Positions 47,792 through 55,618 of a stretch of 64,000 bases of DNA are shown piece after piece. The DNA is from Leptospira kemamanensis. Lineage in GTDB: Bacteria > Spirochaetota > Leptospiria > Leptospirales > Leptospiraceae. Made by a program: the position numbers and the translations under genes. Position 1 is the first letter of the stretch. Every line of letters begins with the position of its first letter. The stretch covers positions 62,001-126,000 of the forward strand of contig NZ_RQGG01000013.1 in assembly GCF_004769665.1 (NCBI RefSeq), read 5' to 3'. Below the pieces are notes generated by a model. It ran no database searches and was not told where the DNA came from. It saw nothing but the letters and a program-made list of their open reading frames with translations.

Positions 47792-48483
47792 AAAATTTCA
47801 TTCATCAATTAAAATTCGATGTAGAATCTCATTCTGTTTTGAAATCCAAATGGTTACTAGACAGAAGGGAAACCTTAAGTTTTGAAGATTTACTTTTGTG
47901 GCTTAGCCAAGAATACTTTGTCTCCATTGGGTTTGTGGATTGGTTTTTACTAGTAGCTACCAAAACAAGAGACCAAAAAGCAAAAATTGTCCTTGTGGAA
48001 AATATATGGGAAGAGTTAGGCGAAGGAAAGATTGCCGATACTCATGTTTCCATCCTAACCGAATTTTTAAACCAATTGAAATTTGATTTTTCTACCCACC
48101 AAATTTTACCAGAAACAGAAAACTATTTGGATAAAATGAAATCAGTGATTGATTTAGGTTTTTACTATGGACTTGGAGCTCTTGGTCCTGCAAACGAATA
48201 CCTTTTGAAATTGGAATATTCTCAAATTGCAAATGCCTATCAAAAACTAAAAAAAGAGTTTGGTTTACCAGAAGGAAAGTTTTTTCAGGTAAACTTGGAT
48301 GCGGATGAAGGGCATAGCAAACGTATGTTTGATTTGATAGAAGAAGTGTCACTTACCGAAACTGCAAAAGAGCAGGTGATAGAAGGGAACCGATTGGCCT
48401 TAGAAGCTAGGAAAGATTTTTATTTGGGTCTCTCGAGATTGGACGAAATCAAACGGGGTCCAATTTCGAACGGAATCGTTTGA
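47788..48483 (+). CDS. Haem-oxygenase-like di-iron protein (HDO, TenA/PqqC-like fold)
   Basis: A 231-residue all-helical protein. The family metal ligands are recognisable: LVENIWEELGEGKIADTH (Glu and His), ANEYLLKLEY (Glu) and LDADEGHSKRMF (Asp and His). Members of this group (UndA, BesC, CADD, SznF central domain) activate oxygen at a di-iron site to cleave or hydroxylate amino acids and fatty acids. There is no signal peptide. It is the last gene of the kamA-like/ATP-grasp/HDO trio, starting in an ATGA overlap. Its 3' end overlaps the convergent DCC gene by 35 bases. Substrate unknown. Confidence 0.82.
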   Translation: MKNFIHQLKFDVESHSVLKSKWLLDRRETLSFEDLLLWLSQEYFVSIGFVDWFLLVATKTRDQKAKIVLVENIWEELGEGKIADTHVSILTEFLNQLKFDFSTHQILPETENYLDKMKSVIDLGFYYGLGALGPANEYLLKLEYSQIANAYQKLKKEFGLPEGKFFQVNLDADEGHSKRMFDLIEEVSLTETAKEQVIEGNRLALEARKDFYLGLSRLDEIKRGPISNGIV

Positions 48484-48811
48484 GAATCATAAAAGTAAAC
48501 ATCCCAAAGATAGGAACGAAAGGCAAATATAAGATCCAACCGAAATATCTGTAATTCCGTAAGTTCCAAACAAGGACTCTGAGTCCAAAAAAACCAGGAT
48601 ACCGTTTCCCATTTTGAATGATTTGTACTTCCCCTTGGCAACGTTCGGTAGTGAGCTCTGGATGAAATTTTTGCAGAGCTCCTTCTGAGAGATCATGATA
48701 CGAAATCATTTTGATTGGTTTTATCGACTTCTTTTGTAAACCGTTCGCGATTCGGGTGCAAAACGAACAGTTCCCATCATAAATTAAAAGGGTTGGATTT
48801 GGTTCGTTCAT
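48449..48811 (-). CDS. DCC family thiol-disulfide oxidoreductase
   Basis: A small protein (120 residues from MNEPNPTLLIYDG) with the family signature DGNCSFC near the N-terminus, giving the DxxCxxC thioredoxin-like redox motif, followed by MISYHDLSEGAL and a membrane-near hydrophobic end (YFGWILYLPFVPIFGMFTFMIL). A longer frame to 48907 lies inside the upstream gene and is rejected: the ATG at 48811 sits in an ATGA overlap with the N-acetylglutamate synthase stop. Redox partner unknown. The 3' end overlaps the HDO gene by 35 bases. Confidence 0.85.
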   Translation of the reverse strand: MNEPNPTLLIYDGNCSFCTRIANGLQKKSIKPIKMISYHDLSEGALQKFHPELTTERCQGEVQIIQNGKRYPGFFGLRVLVWNLRNYRYFGWILYLPFVPIFGMFTFMILKRFRSKLDPV

Positions 48812-49965
48812 CCTTTCTTTGATGCAAAGTCTTCCGGTTGGGATTGTAAAAGAGTGATGATGCCTGGGATCAAAGAGCGGTTTACTCCAAGCCAATAATA
48901 ATACCAAGATTCATCTTTTACAATTCCTTGAGCAATAGACATATACCATTTGTTGATGGTATTATCTGGTTTACTCCGCCAAAAGAGAGGACTACAATGT
49001 TCTAATATTTGGTCCCAAATATCACGACCAACACCAGCACCACGTGCGACACCATTCACTGCAAATTTGGAAAGTAGGTAACCAAACTCTGTTTTTTGCA
49101 TCCATGCACAGGCACGATAGGAATCTTCTAAAAACAAAACATCAAATTTGGTTTGGAAAAAACTTGGTTTTAATGGTTTTCCAAAGGATTCTTCTATCAA
49201 ATGAAACACTCGTTTCATATCTACATCATCTGTTGATTCGTATTTATGAATTCTGTTTTTTCGTTTTACAAGAGTTCCACTTCCTTTTACGGTAAATAAC
49301 TCAGTTAAGAGAGTGAAAGGGGATGTGAGAACAATACTAAATTTTGGATCCTCAATTTTGGAAACAAGGGCTTCTGAAAGTTGTACAAATTCCTTTTGGC
49401 TTTCTGTGATGGACATCTCACTTGCAATGGAAAACTGATGTTCCATTTGTAAAATTGATTTCACCTTGCCAGTGTTAGGATCTTTGAGTGGCCCATCAAT
49501 GGAAACATAAATGATTTTTGAGGAATGAAGAATGGAACGGCAACGGTCAAGTACTGATTCCAATTTTTCGGTTTCATCATTCCAAAGTAAGATGGGAATT
49601 TTTTTCTTTGTTATTGCCGCTTTGACTGATTCTTTGAGAGGTTTTTCTCTTTGTATGATTTCATAGGAAAATCCCAATGATTTTTCATCCAATGGGTTTG
49701 GGTTCAATTGTTCGAGAGGGAAAAATACTTTGAGGTATTGGAAACTGTCTTCCTCTAAGACCACAAATGGATACAAATCCAATTGGTAGAGGAGTTTGAG
49801 ATCAGAAAATAAAGCCTCAGAACTTTCAAAGATGGTTTCAGAATCCGCATAGAGGATGGCAAAGGATTCAGGTGATAAGGATTGGAATTCTTTTAAGAAA
49901 AGTAATCCATCTCTTGGATCCCTTGTGATTTCAAAAACACGACTTAAAATGTCCTTTGATTTCAT
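48808..49965 (-). CDS. N-acetylglutamate synthase-like protein (degenerate AAK plus NAT domain)
   Basis: A 385-residue protein. The N-terminal part (about 1-225) has the outline of an amino-acid-kinase domain (DGLLFLKEFQSLSPESFAILYADSETIF, PIVLL-type IPILLWND, PFTLLTELFTVKGSGTLVKR) but not the nucleotide-binding residues of a kinase. The C-terminal NAT domain (about 230-375: HLIEESFGKPLKPSFFQ, YLLSKFAVNGVARGAGVG, PLFWRSKPDNTINKWYM) is of the N-acetylglutamate synthase type. It probably makes N-acetylglutamate, the first step of arginine synthesis. It is linked by ATGA overlaps to the methyltransferase before it and the DCC gene after it. No other arg gene is nearby. Confidence 0.78.
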   Translation of the reverse strand: MKSKDILSRVFEITRDPRDGLLFLKEFQSLSPESFAILYADSETIFESSEALFSDLKLLYQLDLYPFVVLEEDSFQYLKVFFPLEQLNPNPLDEKSLGFSYEIIQREKPLKESVKAAITKKKIPILLWNDETEKLESVLDRCRSILHSSKIIYVSIDGPLKDPNTGKVKSILQMEHQFSIASEMSITESQKEFVQLSEALVSKIEDPKFSIVLTSPFTLLTELFTVKGSGTLVKRKNRIHKYESTDDVDMKRVFHLIEESFGKPLKPSFFQTKFDVLFLEDSYRACAWMQKTEFGYLLSKFAVNGVARGAGVGRDIWDQILEHCSPLFWRSKPDNTINKWYMSIAQGIVKDESWYYYWLGVNRSLIPGIITLLQSQPEDFASKKG

Positions 49966-51038
49966 TTCCCCCCTCTAAGTTCATAATCTACAATTTTTGC
50001 TTTTAGATTGGCATGTTTTAAGCTGATGTGTTTGTTTTCTTTTAAACCAAATTTTCCGAGTAAAGAAAAGTCAGCACATAATACAGTAAACTTCCAACCA
50101 CCAAATTCGTTTTTCAAAACTCGACCAAACTGAAAGTACATCTCTCTGAGATCTTCCATTGGTTTCCCAATGCGATCTCCGTATGGTGGATTTGTGACCA
50201 AATGACCTTTGGGACCAAAACTATTTTTGAGTGTTAAACAATTTCCTACTTCAAAATGGACAAAGTCTTCCACACCTGCTTCGTAGGCATTTTCTTTGGC
50301 AATCCGAATGGCTTCCACATCGATATCATATCCAAAAAGATGAGGTTTAGAAGGTTTTTCTTTTTTACGTTCCGAAAATACATAGGTAGGAAATAAGATT
50401 TGAAACACAGGTGATTCCGCGAAGAGAAACCTGTTGATTTCTCCATAGAGTCGTTCCCTAAGAGCTGCCTCAATGAGAACAGTCCCAGATCCACACATGG
50501 GATCCACAAGGGTTTCTCCTTCCTTCCAATCTGACATCTCAAGCATTGCTTGAGCGATCGGTTCCCTCACTGGGGCACTTCCTGCGTGAAGCCTGTACCC
50601 ACGTCTTCCTACTGGATCACCAGATAACGATAGTTCGATGCTAAATCGATCTGTATGTGACCTGACGACTATGGTAATATCTGCCATTCGTTTTTCAATT
50701 TCAGGAAGAGGGACTTTTTTTGCACGAAGTCGATCTAAGATGGCATCCTTCATGCGATGCATTGTAAATTCAGAGTTTTTTAATTTGTCTTTGGTTTCGG
50801 CATCAATGCGAAAACTCACATTGGGTCCTATGTATTTTTCCCAAGGTAACTCTGTTGCCTTTGTATAAAATTCTTCATAGGTTTCTGCATTATCGTGGAT
50901 GAGTTGTAAATTCACACGAGAGGCAAATTTGGTATGGATGGCAAATTGGATGACATCCTCTTTTTTTCCTGAAAAAAACACACCACCACGATTGGTGCTA
51001 TCGATTTTAAGGTGAAAGGATTGGATCTCTTGTTCCAA
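49962..51038 (-). CDS. THUMP-domain RNA methyltransferase (RlmL N-terminal type)
   Basis: Predicted SAM-dependent rRNA guanine-N2 methyltransferase. THUMP domain about 40-150, then the methyltransferase with MCGSGTVLIEAAL (motif I), FGYDIDVEAIRIAKENA and the catalytic VTNPPYGDRIG. The first standard start codon is the TTG at 51038, giving 358 residues. However, homology to the N-terminal ferredoxin-like domain of this family continues 19 codons further upstream (YHAICGEGLSPLLEQE), to an ATA codon at 51095 with AGGAG 7 bases before it (separate entry). Operon bfr, this gene, N-acetylglutamate synthase, DCC. Confidence 0.88.
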   Translation of the reverse strand: MEQEIQSFHLKIDSTNRGGVFFSGKKEDVIQFAIHTKFASRVNLQLIHDNAETYEEFYTKATELPWEKYIGPNVSFRIDAETKDKLKNSEFTMHRMKDAILDRLRAKKVPLPEIEKRMADITIVVRSHTDRFSIELSLSGDPVGRRGYRLHAGSAPVREPIAQAMLEMSDWKEGETLVDPMCGSGTVLIEAALRERLYGEINRFLFAESPVFQILFPTYVFSERKKEKPSKPHLFGYDIDVEAIRIAKENAYEAGVEDFVHFEVGNCLTLKNSFGPKGHLVTNPPYGDRIGKPMEDLREMYFQFGRVLKNEFGGWKFTVLCADFSLLGKFGLKENKHISLKHANLKAKIVDYELRGGK

Positions 51039-51091
51039 AAGCGGAGAAAGTCCTTCTCCGCATATGGCATGATACGTGGGATGAGTTGGTT

Positions 51092-51568
51092 TTATTCCGA
51101 ATCTCCTAATTTTTGAGCCAAATAGTTTTGTAAGCCAATGGACTCGATAAGGGCTACTTGAGTTTCAATCCAATCGATGTGTTCTTCTTCGGAAACAAGG
51201 ATTTTTTCCAATAATTCCCGAGTTCCGTTGTCTTTTGCTGCCACACAGACATCAATCCCACGGTTCAAACGTTCTACAGCATTGTATTCCAATTGTAGAT
51301 CATGTTGCAACATTTCTGGAACGGTTTGCCCTACATTGATTTTCATGTATTTTTGTAAGTCAGGGATTCCATCATAATACAAAATGCGTTCCATGATTTC
51401 GTCTGCATGTTTCATCTCTTCGATGGACTCTTTTCGGAGGTAGTCTGCCAGATCCAGATATCCCCAATTTTTACAAAGTTTTGCATGAATGAAATACTGA
51501 TTGATGGCTGTGAGTTCTGCGGAGAGAACTTCTGCTAGGATGTCGATTACTTCTTTTTTTCCCTTCAT
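51092..51568 (-). CDS. bfr: Bacterioferritin
   Basis: An iron-storage 24-mer subunit with a di-iron ferroxidase centre. All ligands are at the canonical positions of the 158-residue chain: Glu18, Glu51, His54, Glu94, Glu127 and His130. Met52, the haem ligand between subunits, is also present. It may also protect against peroxide. It is divergent from the thiolase gene with about 80 bases between starts, in which I saw no convincing Fur or PerR box. Its stop overlaps the probable start of the RNA methyltransferase. Confidence 0.96.
   Translation of the reverse strand: MKGKKEVIDILAEVLSAELTAINQYFIHAKLCKNWGYLDLADYLRKESIEEMKHADEIMERILYYDGIPDLQKYMKINVGQTVPEMLQHDLQLEYNAVERLNRGIDVCVAAKDNGTRELLEKILVSEEEHIDWIETQVALIESIGLQNYLAQKLGDSE
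51093..51107 (-). promoter_or_regulatory. RBS and possible ATA start of the THUMP methyltransferase
   Basis: Minus strand: AGGAG (51107-51103), 7 bases, then ATA (51095-51093) in frame with the methyltransferase and overlapping the bfr TAA stop as ATAA. Neighbouring junctions in this operon are ATGA, so this looks like an ATGA in which G became A. Confidence 0.55.
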
Positions 51569-51647
51569 ATGGGTATCCTCAAAAATCTCGGTTCAATTGG
51601 AAAGATAATTGGTTTTCATGGAATAGGCAAGCGGAAACTATATTCGA

Positions 51648-52748
51648 ATGAAGAAAGTTTACATTCACAATCCAGCATTGAGTGTATTTGGTAAACACAA
51701 AGGATCACAACTCGATTTGTCCTTTGCCACCGCAAAACAATCTGTACATGAGTTTCAATCTCACAAAATTCAATTCATCATCTATGCTAGTTTTTCTCCA
51801 GATTCTTATACCAAGGAATACCACCTTTCGGCAAAAATCGCAGCCAAATTAGGTTTGAAGGAAGTTTATTCCATACGCATGGAAACAGCTTCGTCTTCGG
51901 GAGCCGCTGCCTTTCAATTGGGAGTGAATTTAATTCTCAGTGGAAGATTTGAACATGGTCTTGTGATTGCAACAGAGCTCATGTCTCAATTGAATCGAGA
52001 AGACAGCAATTTATTGTTAGGTTCTGTCCTTTCGGATGCGCAACGAAAACTGGGAATGTCGATGGCGCAAGGGGGAGCCATGATCACCAATCGTTACTTA
52101 CATGAGTATGGTTACAAAGAAGAAGACCTATTTGCCATCGCCAAAAAACTCCATGACAATGGATTACAAAACCCAAAGGCTCATATCAAAAAAAATCTTA
52201 CTTGGGAAGAATACAAAAACCAACCCAAAATCACAAGCCCACTTGGTCTCTATGATATCTCACCACTTTCCGATGGATCGGCAGCTCTTATCCTTTCTAA
52301 AGATCCGAGTTCCATTGCCATCCGTGGGATGGGTTCTGGACTATCTCCCTTTCTTGTCGGGGCAGAACCAAGTTTTTTAGCCAATCGCATTGCCTTTGCC
52401 AAAGCGTATGAAGAAGCAGGTGTTGGACCAAATGACATCCATTTTGCGGAATTACATGATGCCTTTACACCATTTGAACTCGTCGGTGCAGAAGATGCAG
52501 GTTTTTTCAAACGAGGTGAGGCACTATTCCAAGTCAAAGCGGGGCTCACTCACCCCAAGGGAAAATTGCCAATCAATGCTTCTGGGGGACTCAAATCTAG
52601 GGGTCATCCCGTAGGTGCTTCCGGCCTAGCACAAATTGTCGAACTTTGCCAGTTCTTTTCTGAATGGCCTGAAAAGCGGTTGGCAATAGCGCAAAGTATA
52701 GGTGGACTAGCTACAAACAACTTTGTTTCCATATTAGAAAGAGTCTGA
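51648..52748 (+). CDS. Thiolase-like protein lacking catalytic cysteines
   Basis: A 366-residue protein of the SCP2-thiolase type. The fold blocks are clear (METASSSGAAAFQLG, ELHDAFTPFELVGAEDAG, INASGGLKSRGHPVGASG), but the nucleophile, Cys in ETACSSG of active enzymes, is Ser, and the second Cys near the C-terminus is replaced in AQSIGGLATNN. The GHP histidine is kept. It cannot be an ordinary acetyl-CoA acetyltransferase; it may bind acyl-CoA, or act as a lyase or subunit. The stop shares its last base with the start of the GT9 gene, so the two are coupled. Confidence 0.82.
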   Translation: MKKVYIHNPALSVFGKHKGSQLDLSFATAKQSVHEFQSHKIQFIIYASFSPDSYTKEYHLSAKIAAKLGLKEVYSIRMETASSSGAAAFQLGVNLILSGRFEHGLVIATELMSQLNREDSNLLLGSVLSDAQRKLGMSMAQGGAMITNRYLHEYGYKEEDLFAIAKKLHDNGLQNPKAHIKKNLTWEEYKNQPKITSPLGLYDISPLSDGSAALILSKDPSSIAIRGMGSGLSPFLVGAEPSFLANRIAFAKAYEEAGVGPNDIHFAELHDAFTPFELVGAEDAGFFKRGEALFQVKAGLTHPKGKLPINASGGLKSRGHPVGASGLAQIVELCQFFSEWPEKRLAIAQSIGGLATNNFVSILERV

Positions 52749-53809
52749 TGCCTGAAAAAATACTCATCATCCAAACTGCCTTCCTAGGAGATTTGATCCT
52801 ATCCACTTCTTTTTTCCATGCAGTCAAAATGGAACACAAAGAAAGTGAAATCCATGTGGTTGTGAACCTAGGAACGGAATCTGTTTTGGACAATAATCCC
52901 GATATAACACAGATTTGGTGTTTGGACAAAAAGAAGATCAAAAAAAATCCTTTTGCCTTTTTCCAGTTCATACAAAAATTAAGAAAAGAAAAGTTTGATA
53001 AGGTGTATTCCCCTCATTTTTCTTACCGATCTAGTTTATTGTCTTTTTTTACGAAGGCAAAAATTCGCATCGGTTACAAAGAATCTGGATTTTCTTTTTT
53101 ACATACCAAACTAGTCTCTAGACCAAAACAAGGCCCACACGAAGTCGAAAAGTTATTTGCTCTATTATTTGAACCTTATGATTATCCCACGGGTAGGGAA
53201 CGAAGGCCTTATCTGTTTCCGAGTGCGGAAGAAGAAGCAAGTTATCTCACTAAAAAAAATAAACTCATCAAAAATGATTCTGGTTATATCTTAATTGCAC
53301 CTTCGTCTTTGTGGGAAACCAAACGAATGCCGGAAGAAAAATTTGTCAGTGTGATCACTCAAATTTTACGTAAAAAAGAAGAAACAATCATTCTCATTGG
53401 TAGTAAAGCGGATCAGGCAATCGAGGAACATATCTTTCGATTGATGAAAACAGAACCGCTGGAATTAAAACAGAGAGAACGTTTGTTATCTCTCATTGGA
53501 AAAACCAGTTTAAAAGAACTTATGGTTTGGATCCAAAATGCGAAGGCGATCATTTCTAATGACTCAAGTCCCATTCATTTTGCTTCCGCTTTTAATACTC
53601 CCACGGTGATGGTGTATGGCGCCACCATACCTGCCTTTGGTTATGGAAGTTTATCAGATAAACATAAAATCCTGGAAGTGAATGGACTTGGTTGTAGGCC
53701 TTGTGGAATTCACGGAGGAAGAGTTTGTCCCGAAGCTCATTTTCGATGTATGTTAGATCAAAATCCTGTTCGTATCTTTGAAGCCCTTGAGGAGGTGATG
53801 AAACCATGA
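52748..53809 (+). CDS. Glycosyltransferase family 9 (heptosyltransferase-like)
   Basis: A GT-B enzyme of the LPS heptosyltransferase family, cytoplasmic face of the inner membrane. ILIIQTAFLGDLILSTSF is the N-terminal Rossmann block, YILIAPSSLWETKRMPEEKF the ADP-heptose-binding domain, and ISNDSSPIHFASAFNTPTVMVYG the conserved C-domain motif. A Cys-rich end (GCRPCGIHGGRVCPEAHFRCM) is typical of these proteins. Length of 353 residues is normal. It overlaps the thiolase-like gene by one base and pepP by 4 (ATGA). It probably adds heptose or another sugar to the LPS core. Confidence 0.9.
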   Translation: MPEKILIIQTAFLGDLILSTSFFHAVKMEHKESEIHVVVNLGTESVLDNNPDITQIWCLDKKKIKKNPFAFFQFIQKLRKEKFDKVYSPHFSYRSSLLSFFTKAKIRIGYKESGFSFLHTKLVSRPKQGPHEVEKLFALLFEPYDYPTGRERRPYLFPSAEEEASYLTKKNKLIKNDSGYILIAPSSLWETKRMPEEKFVSVITQILRKKEETIILIGSKADQAIEEHIFRLMKTEPLELKQRERLLSLIGKTSLKELMVWIQNAKAIISNDSSPIHFASAFNTPTVMVYGATIPAFGYGSLSDKHKILEVNGLGCRPCGIHGGRVCPEAHFRCMLDQNPVRIFEALEEVMKP

Positions 53810-55125
53810 AACAACCGACCTTAAAAACAAATGAATTTGATTCCAATCTCTATCGCAAACGAATCCAAAAGATCCAAAAAAAACTAAAATCTGGAGAAAT
53901 CCTGATTGTGTTTGCAGCGAATCATAAAATCAGAAACCGCGATGTAGAATATAAATTTAGGCAAAATTCCGATTTCTATTACCTCACAGGAATCAAAGAA
54001 GAAGATTCGATTTTCATTCTGACTTCTGTTGCAGCAGGTATGTTTTGTTTGCCAAAAGACAAAGAAAAAGAGATTTGGACTGGCATTCGATTGGGAAAAG
54101 ACCAAATCAAATCAATGTTAGGTTTGGATTTTACGTATGACTTAAGCGATTGGGACAAACAAAAATCAGCAATTTTACTAGGAAATCATACTTTGTATTA
54201 TTTTTTCGGTGAAAATCCTGATCGGGACAGAGAACTATTAACGGAATGTAAAACTTTATCAGAACGTGCAAGAGAAGGAAAGTTTGGTCCACATCGAATC
54301 GAACATCCTTATTTTTTACATGAAGAAAGACTTACGAAATCCAAAGAAGAAATCCAAATTTTAAAAAATGCAGCCGAAATTACGAAGTTTGGCCATATGC
54401 GGATCATGCGAGAAAGTAAACCTGGCATGTACGAATATGAATTGGAAGCCCTTTTGGAACAAGAATATCTTAAGTATGGTTCCATTGGTGGTGGATATGG
54501 ACATATTGTTGCCTCTGGAAAAAATGCCTGTATCCTACATTACGTAAATAACGACGAGAAGCTACTAGATGGAGATTTGGTGTTAGTGGATTCCGGTGCT
54601 GAATGGAATTATTATACGGCAGATGTGACAAGGGTTTTTCCTGTAGGAAAACGCTTTTCTGAACCTCAGAAAACAGTCTATGAAGTGGTTTTGTATGCGC
54701 AAAAAAATGCCATCCGCCAATCAGTAGTGAGTGTTCCTTTTAACGAAGTTCATGAAAAAACAGTTCGATTCCTTGCGGACTGTTTACGAGAGATGGGTTT
54801 TTTAAAGGGAAGCCTGGATGAAATTTTAGAAAAAGAAACCTATAAAAAGTTTTATATGCATCGAACAGGTCATTACCTCGGGATGGATGTACATGATGTA
54901 GGTCGTTATTATTTAGATGGAAAATCTAGGCCTCTAAAAGATGGGCAAGTGGTAACCGTTGAACCTGGGTTATACTTTGATCCAACCGATGAATCTATTC
55001 CGAAAGAATTTAGAGGGATTGGGATACGAATCGAAGATGATATTCTCATCAATGGAAAAGATCCTATCAATTTAACAGAATTCATTCCCAAAGAAATTTC
55101 GGAAATTGAAGCCTTAAAACTCTAA
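53806..55125 (+). CDS. pepP: Xaa-Pro aminopeptidase (aminopeptidase P, M24B)
   Basis: Removes N-terminal residues that precede proline. N-terminal creatinase-like domain (about 15-150: NRDVEYKFRQNSDFYYLTGIKEED), then the pita-bread domain with the metal ligands in DSGAEWNYYTADVTRVFPVG (two Asp), GHYLGMDVHDVG (His), TVEPGLYF (Glu) and GIRIEDD (Glu). Length of 439 residues matches bacterial PepP. It overlaps the GT9 gene by 4 bases; the MarR gene starts 16 bases after it. Confidence 0.94.
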   Translation: MKQPTLKTNEFDSNLYRKRIQKIQKKLKSGEILIVFAANHKIRNRDVEYKFRQNSDFYYLTGIKEEDSIFILTSVAAGMFCLPKDKEKEIWTGIRLGKDQIKSMLGLDFTYDLSDWDKQKSAILLGNHTLYYFFGENPDRDRELLTECKTLSERAREGKFGPHRIEHPYFLHEERLTKSKEEIQILKNAAEITKFGHMRIMRESKPGMYEYELEALLEQEYLKYGSIGGGYGHIVASGKNACILHYVNNDEKLLDGDLVLVDSGAEWNYYTADVTRVFPVGKRFSEPQKTVYEVVLYAQKNAIRQSVVSVPFNEVHEKTVRFLADCLREMGFLKGSLDEILEKETYKKFYMHRTGHYLGMDVHDVGRYYLDGKSRPLKDGQVVTVEPGLYFDPTDESIPKEFRGIGIRIEDDILINGKDPINLTEFIPKEISEIEALKL

Positions 55126-55141
55126 CAGGATCATTTACAAC

Positions 55142-55618
55142 ATGGCAAGAGAACTTCCCAGCCGGTTTCGTTCCGTGCGTTATTTTGATCGGATCAGTTC
55201 CGAAATTGCTGACATCGTACGGATCGAAATGGAAAAATTGGGATACCCAGGTCTCACCACATCTCATTTCGAAATTTTAACGTTTTTAATCCGTACATCC
55301 AATCCCATCAATATGACTCAAATTGCCAAAACCATTGAAAAAACAAAACCAACTTGTACGGTACTTGTAAATCGATTGGTGAAGGAGGGACTCGTTGATC
55401 GAAATCCATCTCCTAGCGATGGAAGAGAGTGGGCGATTTTACTTTCCAAAGAAGGGAAAAAGATTCGTAAAAAGATAGTTACGATTTCGGCGAAACTTCT
55501 TTCTTTACAAACCTGGGGAATCTCAAAAGAAAACGAGGATATTTTATATCCTATCCTCGATAAAATTTATAAACACATCAGAAAAGAAAAAGATGAGGAA
55601 CCTCAATCTAAGACGTGA
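55142..55618 (+). CDS. MarR family transcriptional regulator
   Basis: A 158-residue winged-helix repressor or activator, acting as a dimer. The winged helix-turn-helix is in INMTQIAKTIEKTKPTCTVLVNRLVKEGLVDRNPSPSDGREWAILLSKEGKK with the DGRxW wing tip. It follows pepP by 16 bases, so it is probably transcribed with it. Its 3' end overlaps the convergent enoyl-CoA hydratase gene by 11 bases, and a 22-base near-perfect palindrome stands in front of that gene, suggesting the hydratase gene is its target. Ligand unknown. Confidence 0.9.
   Translation: MARELPSRFRSVRYFDRISSEIADIVRIEMEKLGYPGLTTSHFEILTFLIRTSNPINMTQIAKTIEKTKPTCTVLVNRLVKEGLVDRNPSPSDGREWAILLSKEGKKIRKKIVTISAKLLSLQTWGISKENEDILYPILDKIYKHIRKEKDEEPQSKT

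Noticed and set aside
48811..48907. Longer start for the DCC oxidoreductase gene
   Set aside because: The extra 32 residues lie within the end of the upstream gene and have no family similarity, while the internal ATG forms the usual ATGA overlap.
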